From: Corynespora cassiicola
Lineage: Eukaryota > Ascomycota > Dothideomycetes > Pleosporales > Corynesporascaceae
Reading direction: 5' to 3'
Assembly (NCBI GenBank): GCA_022059125.1
Contig: JAEUWY010000004.1
Coordinates: 868,001 to 932,000, forward strand
DNA: 64,000 bases
Below the pieces are notes generated by a model. It was given only the letters and a program-made list of their open reading frames with translations, was not told the origin of the DNA and searched no databases. The position numbers were made by a program, and so were the translations under genes. Shown here piece after piece: positions 33,677-44,375 of the stretch (position 1 is the stretch's first letter; each line of letters begins with the position of its first letter).

Positions 33677-34753
33677 ACGCCTGCGAGATGCGTAGGTAGA
33701 GGCTACCAAAGTACAAACGTGTTGGAAAGATGGCTATGGACAATGTGGGTATAGGTGACGGTCTACGGATGCTGAACTGTCAGGAAGTGATTGGACAAAA
33801 GGCAGAGGAATAGTTAATATGATACACATAATTTTAACTCTTGTTTAGCTCCTATGTTCAGATGTGGTCTTCAGGTTTCTTGTAGGCTTAGGTTAGGAAG
33901 CGGTTTACGCGACTTGCAAGATAGTAAAGTTAAGCCATGTTATCGTATCGATTGACTATTCAACGGCGAATCAATCGGCATCTAGATAGCATACCTGTTT
34001 ACTATTAATCATGGTCGTGTACGAGCATGCTTGGGTGACCGATGGGATCGCTGTCAGCTGTCATGGCTGCTGTAGCACATGGCATAGCAAATTCCACGCC
34101 TCTCCAAAGTGGCATCACAGTAACAAAGCCACCAACCCCCCAAAAAATCGACAAATGAAAAAAACGAAAGCATGACATGACGTTGAGATTCAGCACCCAG
34201 GGACCCAGACCAGACCTCGGGGACACCAACATCACTTCCGGAGCCTCGGCCGAAGTCCGTCCCAGGGCGGTATTAGTAAGGGAGCCACAGCGCGCCGCAC
34301 CACCCCGCAGGTAGTTAGGTAGCCTAGGCTAGCTCCGATCTCTATGGTGATGTCAATCTGGCCAATCGAAACTGCTCAGCGTGATCCCTGGGGCATGCTC
34401 TGCTGACGCGCGGATACTCTTTTTTTTAGGAGGGTTGTGTAGGCAGCCGTTTATCTGGCAGAGATTGCGGGATCGATGGAGTTTATGGGCGCGGAGATAT
34501 GGAAACGCCGTGAGAGTCGAGGGTTTTACGGGATGGTGGTGGATGGAAGTGGGTAGGGGGAGTGGAGTAGTCCAGCTATCGGACCGAAGGGGGACGGGTA
34601 TTCCAAATCCGATGGGAGAGGAATGAGTATTTAATAGTGGGAGTGGACGGTTGGGACAGTATCTGGATATCTGATTGCGAGTTCCTCGCACGCATCGTTT
34701 CTACATTTTCGATCCCCTAGTCTATCCATCGAATTCCCTGTCTGGACGTTATC
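33677..34753. other. Intergenic, no gene seen
   Basis: About 1.1 kb with no supported frame on either strand. The last few hundred bases are the promoter of the GST gene. Confidence 0.5.
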
Positions 34754-35470
34754 ATGGCCCAACCAACCCCCAACCTCACAGTCCACCACCTCCAAGTCGG
34801 CCAAGGAGAACGCATCCCCTGGCTCCTCGAAGAACTCTCCCTCCCCTACACCCTAACCCCCTACTCCCGCTCCCCCCTCCTCGCACCCCCCTCCCTCAAA
34901 TCCTTGCACCCCATGGGCGCCTCCCCCGTCCTCGAAGACGCCACCGCCGACCCGTCCAACCCGCTCATGCTCGCCGAATCCAGCGCCATCGCCGACTACC
35001 TGATCCACAAGTACGGCAACGGGCGCCTCGCGCTGCCGCCGCAACACCCGCGCTACGCAGACTACCTCTACTGGTTCCACTTCGCCAACGGAAACTTGCA
35101 GCCCACCGTCTTCCGGCGGTTCATGACGCGCCAGTTTGGGATTCCGACGGACGACGCGAGGTTCAAGGGTGCGGATGAGAGGGTCAGGACGGCGGTCGGG
35201 TGGGTGGACAGGAGGCTCAGGGAGAATGAGTGGCTTGCGGGGGATGAGTTTACGGCGGCGGATGTTATGACGGTGTGGTGTTTTACGACGATGCGCGTGT
35301 TTGAGCCGCTGGATTTGGAGGGGTATGAGGGGATTTTGAAGTGGCTGGAGAGGTGTACGAAGAGGGAGGGGTATAGGAGGGCGATGGCGAGGGGGGATCC
35401 GGAGTTGGATATTGGGGAGTTGGTTAGTGCCAAGGGGCCCAAGGTCCACGAGGCGTTGGGGGTGAGGTAG
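34754..35470 (+). CDS. Glutathione S-transferase
   Basis: Intronless, 238 aa. The N-terminal thioredoxin-fold domain (about 8-90) has LQVGQGERIPWLLEELSLPY and the glutathione-contacting AESSAIADYLIHKYG. The C-terminal helical domain carries WLAGDEFTAADVMTVW, the N-capping motif region of GSTs, and ends in ALGVR. It resembles the yeast GTT1 type more than classic theta or omega forms. It should conjugate glutathione to electrophiles or act as a peroxidase. The first half uses C-ending codons very strongly and the second half is G/T-richer, similar to the acyl-CoA synthetase gene. Confidence 0.92.
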   Translation: MAQPTPNLTVHHLQVGQGERIPWLLEELSLPYTLTPYSRSPLLAPPSLKSLHPMGASPVLEDATADPSNPLMLAESSAIADYLIHKYGNGRLALPPQHPRYADYLYWFHFANGNLQPTVFRRFMTRQFGIPTDDARFKGADERVRTAVGWVDRRLRENEWLAGDEFTAADVMTVWCFTTMRVFEPLDLEGYEGILKWLERCTKREGYRRAMARGDPELDIGELVSAKGPKVHEALGVR

Positions 35471-36221
35471 ATGGGAAGTGCGGCAGGGGATCCCGGGATT
35501 GGATTGTACGAGTAAAAGAGAGGTGCATCTCCGCTCTGTAGATACTCTGCTCGGCGTCAATTGATGAGATGGAATGCTCAGCGGCAACCATAGCTCGAAG
35601 CTTGTGCGGTCGTCGTCGCCATTGGCAGGCCCAGTTGTGCAGACGGTCGCACCATGGAAGGACGATGCGGCTCGTTCGAGAGATCACGAGCAGGCGATCT
35701 GACGCAGGGACGAGGAAATGCAGGAACGGGCGCAGAGTCAATCTGGCGATGCTGCCATGTCGTGTTCCAGGTGGGCCGTCGGTCGGGACGCGTCGGGAAT
35801 TGAGGCCCCCCCGCTCCGGATCGCGTTTCTCGAACCCTCTGGAGCAGGCGGGGACACGCCACTCCTCACCACTCGCGACCACATGACCCATCACACCACC
35901 ACGGCGCCCGCCCTCAGCGTGGCCGCCGCATCGCAGGTATCGCCATTTGGCCTCGTAGCATGAGCGTGACCTGAGCCGAGTCATCAATGGCTGCGGATCT
36001 CGCCGCATCCGTGGGACGGCCACGCACAATGAGATCACATAAAGGGTGCTGACCCCTCACTTGGAAACTTACTCCTCAGCTCCAAGAAACACAGCTTTAA
36101 ATCAGCCGGGAAACCCAGCTTCTCATCTTTGTCCAGCTCTGACTGCATTTCTCCTCACCTTTTCCCCGCACTCTTGCAACCACCCCCTCCTCAATTGCTC
36201 CATCACTTCAACTCGCCAAAC
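35471..36221. other. Intergenic, no gene seen
   Basis: GC-rich, with overlapping open stretches on both strands and no domain. A C/T-rich leader precedes the start at 36222. Confidence 0.5.
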
Positions 36222-36908
36222 ATGGACCTCGACATCGCAACCTCCCTCCCCCTCTCCCCCGTGACCTCAAACAACAACCCCCTCTCCCCCTCCCTCATCC
36301 CCGAGCTCGCCCTCCCCCCCCACCCCCTGGCCGCCCAATCCCTCCCCGTCGGCCAGCTCGTCTCCAAGACGTCCAAACACAACCCCTCGGCCCTCGAGGA
36401 CCGCGACTACGACGACATCGGCACCCGCTGGTACAAGGACGTCATCATCTTCAACGAGGCCGACGGCCGCTTCGTCGAGTCGCTCGGCGGCACCCACCTC
36501 GTGCAGAAGAAGCTCGAGACGGGCACCGAGGTCGGCACCATTGAGGCCGAGGAGCAGCGCGTGCGCTTGCTGAAAGATCCCGTCGCCGCCTTCAACAAGG
36601 TGCTGCAAGAGCAGGCGGTCAAGGAGTGGCTCAAGGGGAATAAGGAGGCCGGGTTTGTGGTGGCCAAGAGGGAGGTTACGAATGCGAACTACAAGCGTGC
36701 ACGGCTTGTGGACGTTGGGAATGGGAACTTCGAGGTGATTAGGGAGGTTGGTGGGGAGGGGAAGGGGGGGAAGAGGAGGGATTCGGGGTTGGAGGTTCAG
36801 ACGAATAGTAAGAGGGATGTTGTGGGTGTTGTTACGCGGAAGATTGTCGTCAATGGCGATGAATTCTCGCTGGGCGACGAGGAGTTGGGCGCCGATTTTT
36901 GGAATTAG
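36222..36908 (+). CDS. Hypothetical protein, 228 aa
   Basis: Single exon. The start ATG (ACATGGACC) is preceded by a C/T-rich leader. Residues 1-50 are Pro/Ser/Leu-rich and probably disordered. The middle part, from DYDDIGTRWYKDVIIFNEADG to about residue 150, is acidic and probably alpha/beta and helical (LLKDPVAAFNKVLQEQ). The C-terminal third is basic then acidic, ending DEELGADFWN. There is no signal peptide or membrane helix. I do not recognise a family, but the length, codon bias and leader make it a credible gene. Confidence 0.6.
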   Translation: MDLDIATSLPLSPVTSNNNPLSPSLIPELALPPHPLAAQSLPVGQLVSKTSKHNPSALEDRDYDDIGTRWYKDVIIFNEADGRFVESLGGTHLVQKKLETGTEVGTIEAEEQRVRLLKDPVAAFNKVLQEQAVKEWLKGNKEAGFVVAKREVTNANYKRARLVDVGNGNFEVIREVGGEGKGGKRRDSGLEVQTNSKRDVVGVVTRKIVVNGDEFSLGDEELGADFWN

Positions 36909-37302
36909 GATCGAAAAAAAGGCATCTTCTTTGGTTTTATCCACTGGCGTTGAACTTGGGGTTCGACGCCGCCGCGGGATGGGAATGGCGTCTTATTGGG
37001 AGTTTGTAGGATAGCATTTTGCGATTTACCATTACGAAGGAATGATATCTCCATTCTACTACTGCACTCGGGGGTTTTTGGTTGAAAAAGTGATTGATTG
37101 CGTGTATGTGTTATGAAATGGAGAACACCAGCTGACGCAGTAACAGTGCCCTCAGTACTCGGTATGTGCGACATGCCAAACCCCGTCCACGAGAATAAAA
37201 GCTCAAAAGACTCACAAGACAATAATCCATTTCTCAATGTGGTCCTCGATATCTCATAACCCCCTTTCAACCAACTAATTCGCCTCAATAGATCCTCCCT
37301 CC
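36909..37302. other. Intergenic between convergent genes
   Basis: The 3' flanks of the two convergent orphan genes. Nothing else is seen. Confidence 0.5.
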
Positions 37303-37761
37303 TCACTCCCCATCCCCCCACCCACCCCCCTTGACACGAATCTCCGCCCCCTCCCCCACCGCCGCCGCCGCAGCAGCAACCTGCCCCTTCCCTCCCTGCA
37401 CCCCGTGCTCCGTCTGCGCAACCGGCCTCCCCGCCGTCCCCGTCCCCGCCCCACCCCCATGCTCCTCGCACGCCGCACACTGCGGATGCCTCACCGCCGC
37501 ACCCCCCGTCCTGACCCCGACGGCAATCGAGATGGCGACGTCGTTTTGTCGAGTGCGCTCTTCCGCCAGGTTGGCGGCTTCTTCTTCGAGCGAGGAGGCG
37601 GTGGAGCTCAACTGGGCGCTCATATCGGAGAGCTGTTGGGAGAGGGTTACGAGGTTCGTGGCGAGGGTGAGGAGGGTTTGGGGGTTCGACATTAGGGGGG
37701 TAGAACTCGATGGTTGGGAAGGGAGGTGGATGAGGGAGTTTAGGTGGATGTTTGGCGGCAT
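37303..37761 (-). CDS. Hypothetical small coiled-coil protein
   Basis: Up to 152 aa from the ATG at 37761; an internal ATG at 37692 would give 129 aa. Residues about 24-75 form a heptad-like helical stretch (LATNLVTLSQQLSDMSAQL, then SSLEEEAANLAEERTRQN). A short CAAC pair follows (HPQCAACEEHGG), and then a Gly/Ala-rich tail. I do not recognise it. The opposite strand is also open over most of the length because of the GC content, so this is a tentative call. Confidence 0.4.
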   Translation of the reverse strand: MPPNIHLNSLIHLPSQPSSSTPLMSNPQTLLTLATNLVTLSQQLSDMSAQLSSTASSLEEEAANLAEERTRQNDVAISIAVGVRTGGAAVRHPQCAACEEHGGGAGTGTAGRPVAQTEHGVQGGKGQVAAAAAAVGEGAEIRVKGGGWGDGE

Positions 37762-38006
37762 TGGGGTTGTGGTGATTTGAGGGCGGGTTGCTGGGAGTGC
37801 ACTTCCTCGTTGATATGGTGTGCGGAGTGTTGTGGGAGACAGACATGGAGGGACATGGAGATGCGTTTATAGGATATCACTTTGATCGGTTTGCATTGGT
37901 TGTGGCATTGTGTGAATTCCACTACCTTCATTCACGGAGGGTGTGCCATGGCAGAGATAGTAATGATGGCCACAAACAGAATTCTATCCCAGATGGTCCG
38001 GACTTG

Positions 38007-38993
38007 TCAATTGCGGCCCACGCCCCCGAGATTTTGGCTCTGCCCACTGTTATCAACACCGTTCTCAATCTCTTCACAAACTAAGCATATGAAGAATCCG
38101 AGAGCTTTGCTGCTTCCAGCGATGGCAATCACTAATCCAATCCAACATGCCAGCTCGACAACTGTTACTGCCATGATGCTTGCGAATACAAGTATGCCCG
38201 TAATGTAATAAATCCCCCATGCTAGTTGTACGGGCCAGTCTTCGTTTGCACCTTGCACAGCTGACGCTATCATTCCATCGTCATTCCGACTCTGAATTTG
38301 TCCTGAGACATTGTGGGCTTCTCTTTTCCTGCGAAAGCGCGCGAAGATTGTGTGAATAGATGCCGGTAGCAAGGCGAAAACGTGCCACATGGCGATGAAA
38401 ACGGGAAAGGAGCAGCCTAGAGCTGATCGCTTTGAATATATCTCCATGAACACTGTTCCTGTGTAACTCATACTAACCAGGAAAATGCAGACTGTGAGCC
38501 AGAAAACTCTTCTTGATGTGCTTAGTCGCCATGCGAACTTTGCAATTCTGGTCTTTGAAATACTCTCGTTCTTTGTCACGTGTATGTTTCCTGTCTCCCT
38601 GGGCACCAATCCCAATGCAAGTACCAAGATCTCAGCCAAAGGTTTGAGCTTCTGTGTAACAGGAACAATTCGTCTTTCTGGCCACGCGATGTCTTTGAGT
38701 GTCGGTGGGACCAAACCCATAACAAGAGCTGTTGCGGCAAATTGTTGCTTAAGCGATTCTCCTGATGCTTCATAAAGACAATCGGTAACAACCCAGCATT
38801 GCTCAACCCTACCAGGATACCAGTGGAAGTAGGGCGTGAATGGTGAATATGGCAGATATTTTTCGATATCTTCTTCGCTAATGGGACATTGACCCCTTCC
38901 AAGACGGTTACGACCAGTCTCTCCCATTGCTGCTGTTTGAGTAATAATGGTAGAAGAGAATAACAAGACGACGGATAGAAGTTTCGAAGCCAT
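38007..38993 (-). CDS. Fungal multi-pass integral membrane protein, uncharacterised family
   Basis: 328 aa from the ATG at 38993; the frame is open further upstream (to 39086). Residues 1-22 look like a signal peptide (LLSVVLLFSSTIITQTAAMG). A short luminal part with CWVVTDCLYEASGE leads to ATALVMGLVPPTLKDIAWPE, a block I have seen in a family of uncharacterised Pezizomycotina membrane proteins. Further hydrophobic segments lie around WLTVCIFLVSMSYTG, FIAMWHVFALLPASI, ITGILVFASIMAVTVVEL and IGLVIAIAGSSKALG, so about five or six helices. The tail is short and polar. Function is unknown. Confidence 0.72.
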   Translation of the reverse strand: MASKLLSVVLLFSSTIITQTAAMGETGRNRLGRGQCPISEEDIEKYLPYSPFTPYFHWYPGRVEQCWVVTDCLYEASGESLKQQFAATALVMGLVPPTLKDIAWPERRIVPVTQKLKPLAEILVLALGLVPRETGNIHVTKNESISKTRIAKFAWRLSTSRRVFWLTVCIFLVSMSYTGTVFMEIYSKRSALGCSFPVFIAMWHVFALLPASIHTIFARFRRKREAHNVSGQIQSRNDDGMIASAVQGANEDWPVQLAWGIYYITGILVFASIMAVTVVELACWIGLVIAIAGSSKALGFFICLVCEEIENGVDNSGQSQNLGGVGRN

Positions 38994-39817
38994 CACCGGA
39001 ATAGAATAGGCGATATAGTGCTCAAAAAAAGCGATATAAGAGAACGTTTTGGAAAATGTATGCGAGATTTCTAATTCAAAAGACAAAGAATAGATGTAAA
39101 CAACAAAAAACAGCGCTATTTCCTATAGCGATAGGGGATTCTCAAAACCAGGGGCAGAGAAAATTGGAGCTAGTATATTAATAGACGTCATAGACAAGAA
39201 GCCTCGTCCAGATCGTATGTAGTAATTAAAAGGCAATAGCAGGGCCATGCACCCATCATATGATGAATCAAAGTAGGCTATGCTATAAATAGTGGGAAAG
39301 AGGCCCCATTTGGGTCATGTAAAGCTTCCCAAAATACCCGTGTTTATCCGTATGACCTTGCATATAATTTAAAATACCTCGTTCGAAGCGCGCACCAAAG
39401 GTAAGTGCAGCAGGCACGCTTGGCTGCATCGAATGTTTCACAAATATACTAGCTTTTCAGACTAGCTTCTGATGTGGAAGAAAATTGCTAAATATATGGA
39501 AGGCTGAGAGAACTTGGCTGGAGGTGTTCGCTACGCATACGATAGATGTTCGAGATACGCCAAGCCGTGGCTTGAGGTTACACAGTGGTCACAGGTTCAA
39601 GATGACAGTCACTCCACACTAGCAGGCTGAGAAGATAATATTAAATTGAAGAATCGTTTTTCGCAGCTTTTTGAAGACACTCACGAGCCAGCTCGTTAAG
39701 TTTGAAATCTCGTATCAAACCAGAATTAAGTGCGCTTGCCCTTAGATCCCTTGCCGCCTTTTCTCCGAGGCGCAAATGTCTTAGGAACAGCCAAAAGTTC
39801 TTCTTGAAGGAATTTCC
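38994..39817. other. Intergenic; contains out-of-frame tail of the next gene
   Basis: AT-leaning spacer. The segment 39726-39830 on the minus strand encodes a basic tail that seems to belong to the neighbouring gene in another frame. The rest shows nothing. Confidence 0.45.
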
Positions 39818-40366
39818 TTAGCTCACTAATCCTTCGTAACTCTCGATTTCCTTTGTCACCATCTCGTATACAGCATCCTTTTCGACTATGTTGGCAGTGA
39901 TTTTCCTCTCCGTCTCCAAGTCCCACGCAGCCTTGGCCACGGTTTTGGTCACCTTGACCACGTCGTCAAGTAGAGGATCCAAGCCCTTATATCCACGCTC
40001 ATGCTCACTCTGAATCATATCATTGGTGGCACTGAGAAGATCGTGTGCCATATGACCAAGCTCGTTCGCTAAACTTTGTTCCACTCGTATATCATAGATG
40101 TGCTGAGAACTAGGTTCTTTGTATGATAGAACTCGGTTGTGAACGCGGATAAAGTCCTTGATCCATTCGCTTGTTTGAAATACCACTAGCTTGGAAGTTT
40201 TGGCTGCGACTTCCCAAGGACGAGAAGACAATTTATAACAGTCTTGTCGATCCTGCTTAGCCTTTGCGGCTTGATAAACAGAACTAGCTACTTCTCGAAG
40301 CTCTCTTGCGACTATTGGTCCTTCTTCTGGGGTGATTTGAATCTTCTGATACTTTGAATTGGACAT
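39818..40366 (-). CDS. Hypothetical helical protein, possibly frameshifted at its 3' end
   Basis: 182 aa from the ATG at 40366; an earlier ATG at 40441 is possible. The protein is mostly alpha-helical by eye and rich in charged residues (ITPEEGPIVARELREVASS, KSLVVFQTSEW-like segment, LGHMAHDLLSATNDMI). It ends at a stop after IESYEGLVS. Just before that stop another frame opens and continues to 39726 with RELRRISELRKFLQEELL and a Lys/Gly-rich end (KGGKGSKGKRT), which looks like a natural C-terminus. A single-base change near 39835-39850 would join them. I see no intron that does so. Family unknown. Confidence 0.5.
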   Translation of the reverse strand: MSNSKYQKIQITPEEGPIVARELREVASSVYQAAKAKQDRQDCYKLSSRPWEVAAKTSKLVVFQTSEWIKDFIRVHNRVLSYKEPSSQHIYDIRVEQSLANELGHMAHDLLSATNDMIQSEHERGYKGLDPLLDDVVKVTKTVAKAAWDLETERKITANIVEKDAVYEMVTKEIESYEGLVS

Positions 40367-41406
40367 GATATAATGATTTGAGATGGTGAAGTGAGAATTC
40401 TGGGTGCTTGGCCAGTTCTGATCATGGAAGCTGTTGAACATCTTAAATACTAGTTCTGGTGAGTATGAGTGTGAAGTACGTGTTAAAATGGTGAAGGGAA
40501 AAGTTCTCTCATTCAAGTACCACTATATCACGTAGTAATAGGAATTCAATGAAAATGAAATACTCAACTGATATGTCACCTTGGATGACTTGAGGTCAAT
40601 AACGAAGTCGATTGGGTTGAATCTGGCCATTCAGAGCAAAACCATATATCCACATTAGTTTTTAGATTATATAACACGAGTTCCCCGTATCTAGAAAGAG
40701 ACAGCGATCATGCCTTAGGAGGTGGCGGCCGAGAGAGGGTTTGAGAGTCCATTTATGTGCTTGTCCATAATAAATTATATCTTGCTAAACAAACATGTAG
40801 GTCTAGCTTGCATTAGATGAATACATATAAATAATTGCAATTGTGAAGTCAAAAGGAACCTTCAATGCCTAATCCAAAATATCCCAAATTCTGGTGTGTT
40901 CTTGCTCTGTCAGAACTACTTCAATTACCTGACGCTCATGTAAATTTACGTTTTTCCATGTGAAAAAAATAGCGTTTGGTCAAGTGAAGACAGAAGATGA
41001 TGAGCAAGGTCAGCTGTGATAACGACATCATTGGCAAACAAATCAATGACAGCACCACCAGTCCGATGATTGATTATTGTTGTGATCTAAACATCAGAGC
41101 TTTTCCAACTCCTGCCGGTGGCCTGAATGGTGTTTTCTCGCAGCGTACCCGATTCAATGGTTTGAAAGCTCGATGGAAATAATAGTCGAGTCTTGACTGA
41201 AATAACCGTCAGAGGCATTGCGCTGGAGTTCCACAGTTCATCCAACAGGAGTAAGGTGCATTTTCATTAGTTTGTTACTTTATGAAGCTACTGAGATGAC
41301 TTGGTCATGGGGTCCAAAAATACCTGATAGAGAGAAAAGCGTGATACGTGACTGTGAAACGCGCTGAATCCTTCTGTTCATCTAGAATGTCTTGCCAGTC
41401 TTCTCA
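40367..41406. other. Intergenic, no gene seen
   Basis: About 1 kb of moderately AT-rich sequence. A plus-strand frame at 40997-41182 is short and featureless. Confidence 0.5.
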
Positions 41407-42618
41407 TTAGGCTTTTGAATCCTCCCTCATTTTCCTAATCTCAGCCAACATATTCTCCCGTGTGAGTCCCTGCTCCAAGCCTTTTCGAAGCAAATCCTGT
41501 TCACTATCAGGCGCCATACCCGCAGTCTCCGGCACCCTCCTATCCAGATTGGTCGGGAACGGATATCCTTCGCCCACATTCCCGATGAACGTCGCAACTC
41601 GATCGCTCATCCCTTCATTTCTGTACATTTCGGTCAAACCATCCCAGGTCTTCTCGATGAGCGGATATGTATCAATAGTCTCCATCGGTTTTCCAAACGC
41701 CGAGCTAATCTGAAGAAGATTTGCGCTGCGCTGGATGGACTCGGAGTCATTCTGACCGGCAGCATGGAATAGTGCAGGGTTGAAAAAGAGACCGTCTCCC
41801 TTTTCAAGAGGCATGGAAACATACTTCTCCAGGAAGTAATCTGCAAATGTTGGGATGCGATATGCCATGTACCCTTCCTCGAATTTTTGGCTGAATGGTA
41901 GCAGGCGCGTGGGCCCGCTCTCAAGAGGCATATCAGAGTGCGCTACAGCGCCTTGAAGCGTCAGGAATTGGGACGCAACCTGCAAAGCCTTTGGGAACTT
42001 TGCGCATGACTCGTTGTCCTGGAACCCGATGTGGTAGTCTCGATGCGAGATTTGTGGTTTTGCGCCCGGCTTGACGATGTTGACTTGGGCGGTCAAGCGG
42101 TGGTGCGGACCTAGCCAGGCAGATGAGATAAGAGGGAGCCATGGGTTTGAGTAGTACTCGAGAAATGACTGCGGGTCTTGGAGTCCATGCTTGGAGAAGG
42201 AATTCCAGATTCGGTCATTGGCTCCAGAACCGGCGAAGTGATCGCCACGCTTGCCTGCGAGCTTCTTCTCCTGAACTATGATATCCGAATAGACACCGCT
42301 TACTTTATCAAGCAATGAGGTGTCTTTATAGAGGCCCTTGGTCACAAAGACACCTGGTCCGGAGAGAAGAATGTGGTACCATTCGTCTTGGAGAGCTGAG
42401 CGCTGGTCCGGTGTGAGAGAATCAAATTCTGGAAGCTCATATACTGGAACATTCAAATCAATCGATTTCGCCAGTGGGTAGACTAATGATTTTGATTGAG
42501 TTGTGAGGATCTTGAATTCCTCCAACGACGGAGGACTGTTGACCGAAAATAGCCGAGGCTGGACTGGCGACTTCGCGATGCCGTTGACATGGCCACTTGC
42601 AGACGACGTGCCGTTCAT
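41407..42618 (-). CDS. Phytanoyl-CoA dioxygenase (PhyH)-like Fe(II)/2-oxoglutarate oxygenase
   Basis: Intronless, 403 aa. The iron site is recognisable as H192-x-D194 in ISHRDYHIGF with a distal H285 in PALFHAAGQND, and R297 is placed to bind 2-oxoglutarate. Other family-like segments are SGPGVFVTKGLY and LQGAVAHSDMPLESGPTRLLPFSQ, the latter typical of PhyH enzymes of fungal secondary metabolism. The C-terminus is charged and helical. It should hydroxylate or desaturate a small molecule; the substrate is unknown. No synthase gene lies within the window, so it is not evidently part of a cluster. Confidence 0.87.
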   Translation of the reverse strand: MNGTSSASGHVNGIAKSPVQPRLFSVNSPPSLEEFKILTTQSKSLVYPLAKSIDLNVPVYELPEFDSLTPDQRSALQDEWYHILLSGPGVFVTKGLYKDTSLLDKVSGVYSDIIVQEKKLAGKRGDHFAGSGANDRIWNSFSKHGLQDPQSFLEYYSNPWLPLISSAWLGPHHRLTAQVNIVKPGAKPQISHRDYHIGFQDNESCAKFPKALQVASQFLTLQGAVAHSDMPLESGPTRLLPFSQKFEEGYMAYRIPTFADYFLEKYVSMPLEKGDGLFFNPALFHAAGQNDSESIQRSANLLQISSAFGKPMETIDTYPLIEKTWDGLTEMYRNEGMSDRVATFIGNVGEGYPFPTNLDRRVPETAGMAPDSEQDLLRKGLEQGLTRENMLAEIRKMREDSKA

Positions 42619-43567
42619 TGCGATATATTATGGATATGTGGAATGGAGTACGTTGATGAGATGGTCGTGAGATCTTCAGTTCGGTAAGCTGAATTTAACT
42701 CTTCAATTGGAGTTGATGGGGTTGGACGACGGAAATTCTGCCCGCACCTCGTTGCGGGCGGTCTTACCCGATCGAGATCATCGCCAAGAGCCTCTCATCC
42801 TCCAGGGCAGTCTATTCCCAGCAAAATCTGGGGAAATGCAAGCTAGCCAAAGCGACCTGGAGAAGATCGCGAAGGAAAACATGGATAAAGAGATGTACTA
42901 CGGCTCAATTCAAGCCTTATTTCGACTTCCGCACGGCAAAAGAGGCCCACGTCTGCGTCATCCATACCAGTCACGCTCGTCCATTCCGCCAAGACACGGC
43001 TGAAGTGGATGAAGTATTTGCAGGCGAGATAGTATACAAATTCTAAGAGGATAGTGGGTCCACTTATCCAGCACCTTTCCAGTGCAGGAAAGATTTCGGC
43101 GAGAACGTAGTTCGGACACTGGAGGCGAATTTTCTTATTCGGCACCCGAGGGGCCCGCTAGTGATCAGTGCAGGATACATGAAATATTGACGTCTTGCAA
43201 GTCGAGACAAGACATAAAGTGGAAAAGATTGCAGACATTACGTACCCGATCTTGGCAAATGGGCTGCTTGAGCATGTTGGCGTTCTTCTCGCCGCAGCCT
43301 TGCGACATTGTGGATACGGACAAGCCACAATCAATACTTTGATCTTATGTGCATCAAAGTAAGCAGCCGCCGTCTCACGTTCAGGTGCCCATGCCGATAG
43401 CCTTGCGACGGTTCTTCTTTCAGTCCGTAAACATCTTGTTTCTTAACCAGCGAGCCTTGTGATACAAAATTCTGGCAATTACCGTAGTCGGTGACGAGGA
43501 TAAACATTACTTGGAACTTCAAATGTACATTTAGCTGTGACGTAGCATATAAAGCGTATGATGAATA
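42619..43567. other. Possible decayed coding region
   Basis: On the plus strand, two consecutive open stretches in one frame (about 42903-43048 and 43049-43190), separated by a TAA, have coding-like content: KEAHVCVIHTSHARPFRQ, AEVDEVFAGEIVYKF, then YPAPFQCRKDFGENVV and GPLVISAGYMKY. Another frame then opens at about 43190-43360. I do not recognise the protein. It may be a relic or a spliced gene I cannot resolve. Confidence 0.35.
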
Positions 43568-44375
43568 TCAGTGTGCTCCCAGAATAGGTTTAAGGCCCTT
43601 CTTGTCCTCCCCAAGGACTGCATCTCCGGCCAACTCTGCAGGTGGAATATAAAGACTGTTCCTGCCTATTTCCGTTACAGCGTCTGCGCTCCAAAGCTCT
43701 TCTTGCCTGGCTCTCTCTCGATACCTTGCTTCATAAACGGTCTGCTCACTGGAAAGTTCATATTTGGGTGGTGGGGTGGGTGGAGCAGACTGCAGATGTT
43801 TTCTTCTGCGCCTGACGAACAGCAGCGCCACTAAACCGATGATCACCAGAGAGGAAACGCCACCGACAACTCCGCCCACTATAACGCCTGTACTGCTCGA
43901 AGGCTGCGGGCTTGTACCGTCCGTATTTTGCGGTGTGTCGGAAGGGGAAATGTTTGTAGGCGTCAGAGTTGGTAGCTTTACAGTAGTTGACGATGGCGGA
44001 AGGCAGTTGTCGATGCTATAATACACCCAAGACGAATTATAACATGCAGCTTTCTCAGCAACAATCTTGATATCAGCAGAGCACGTGAGCTCGTTTGTAT
44101 TCGGTCCGTATAATGTGACTGTGCGAGTCAGGCACTGTTTCCAGCTGGGTGCTGTGCGACTCACCAACGCATCCTTCGTCAAGCCCAACTATCTGAAAGC
44201 TTTTGAGATTTGGTCCCAAGGGCTGGCAGAGTCCATCAGGGTATCCGTTGGAGGTGTCTAGCCCTCTCAGAGATGTCTTGCATGCAAGATCCTGGAAAAC
44301 GGTGATATCAGAACCGAAGGCTATCAGGATGAAACAAGAGAGGCAAAATGCGAAGCGAATTAACACATGCATCAT
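43568..44375 (-). CDS. Single-pass membrane protein with Cys-containing ectodomain and Ser/Thr stalk
   Basis: Two exons (44375-44165, 44118-43568) with a 46-nt intron (CTGAC branch-like site) give 253 aa. Residues 1-21 are a signal peptide. The ectodomain (about 22-110) has cysteines at 32, 50, 69, 83, 96 and 109. A Ser/Thr/Pro stalk (about 112-147) precedes one transmembrane helix (149-172, GVIVGGVVGGVSSLVIIGLV), then RRRRK and a cytoplasmic tail with PPTPPPKYEL. The layout resembles fungal wall-sensor type proteins. No WSC motif set is recognised. Function is inferred only from topology. Confidence 0.78.
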
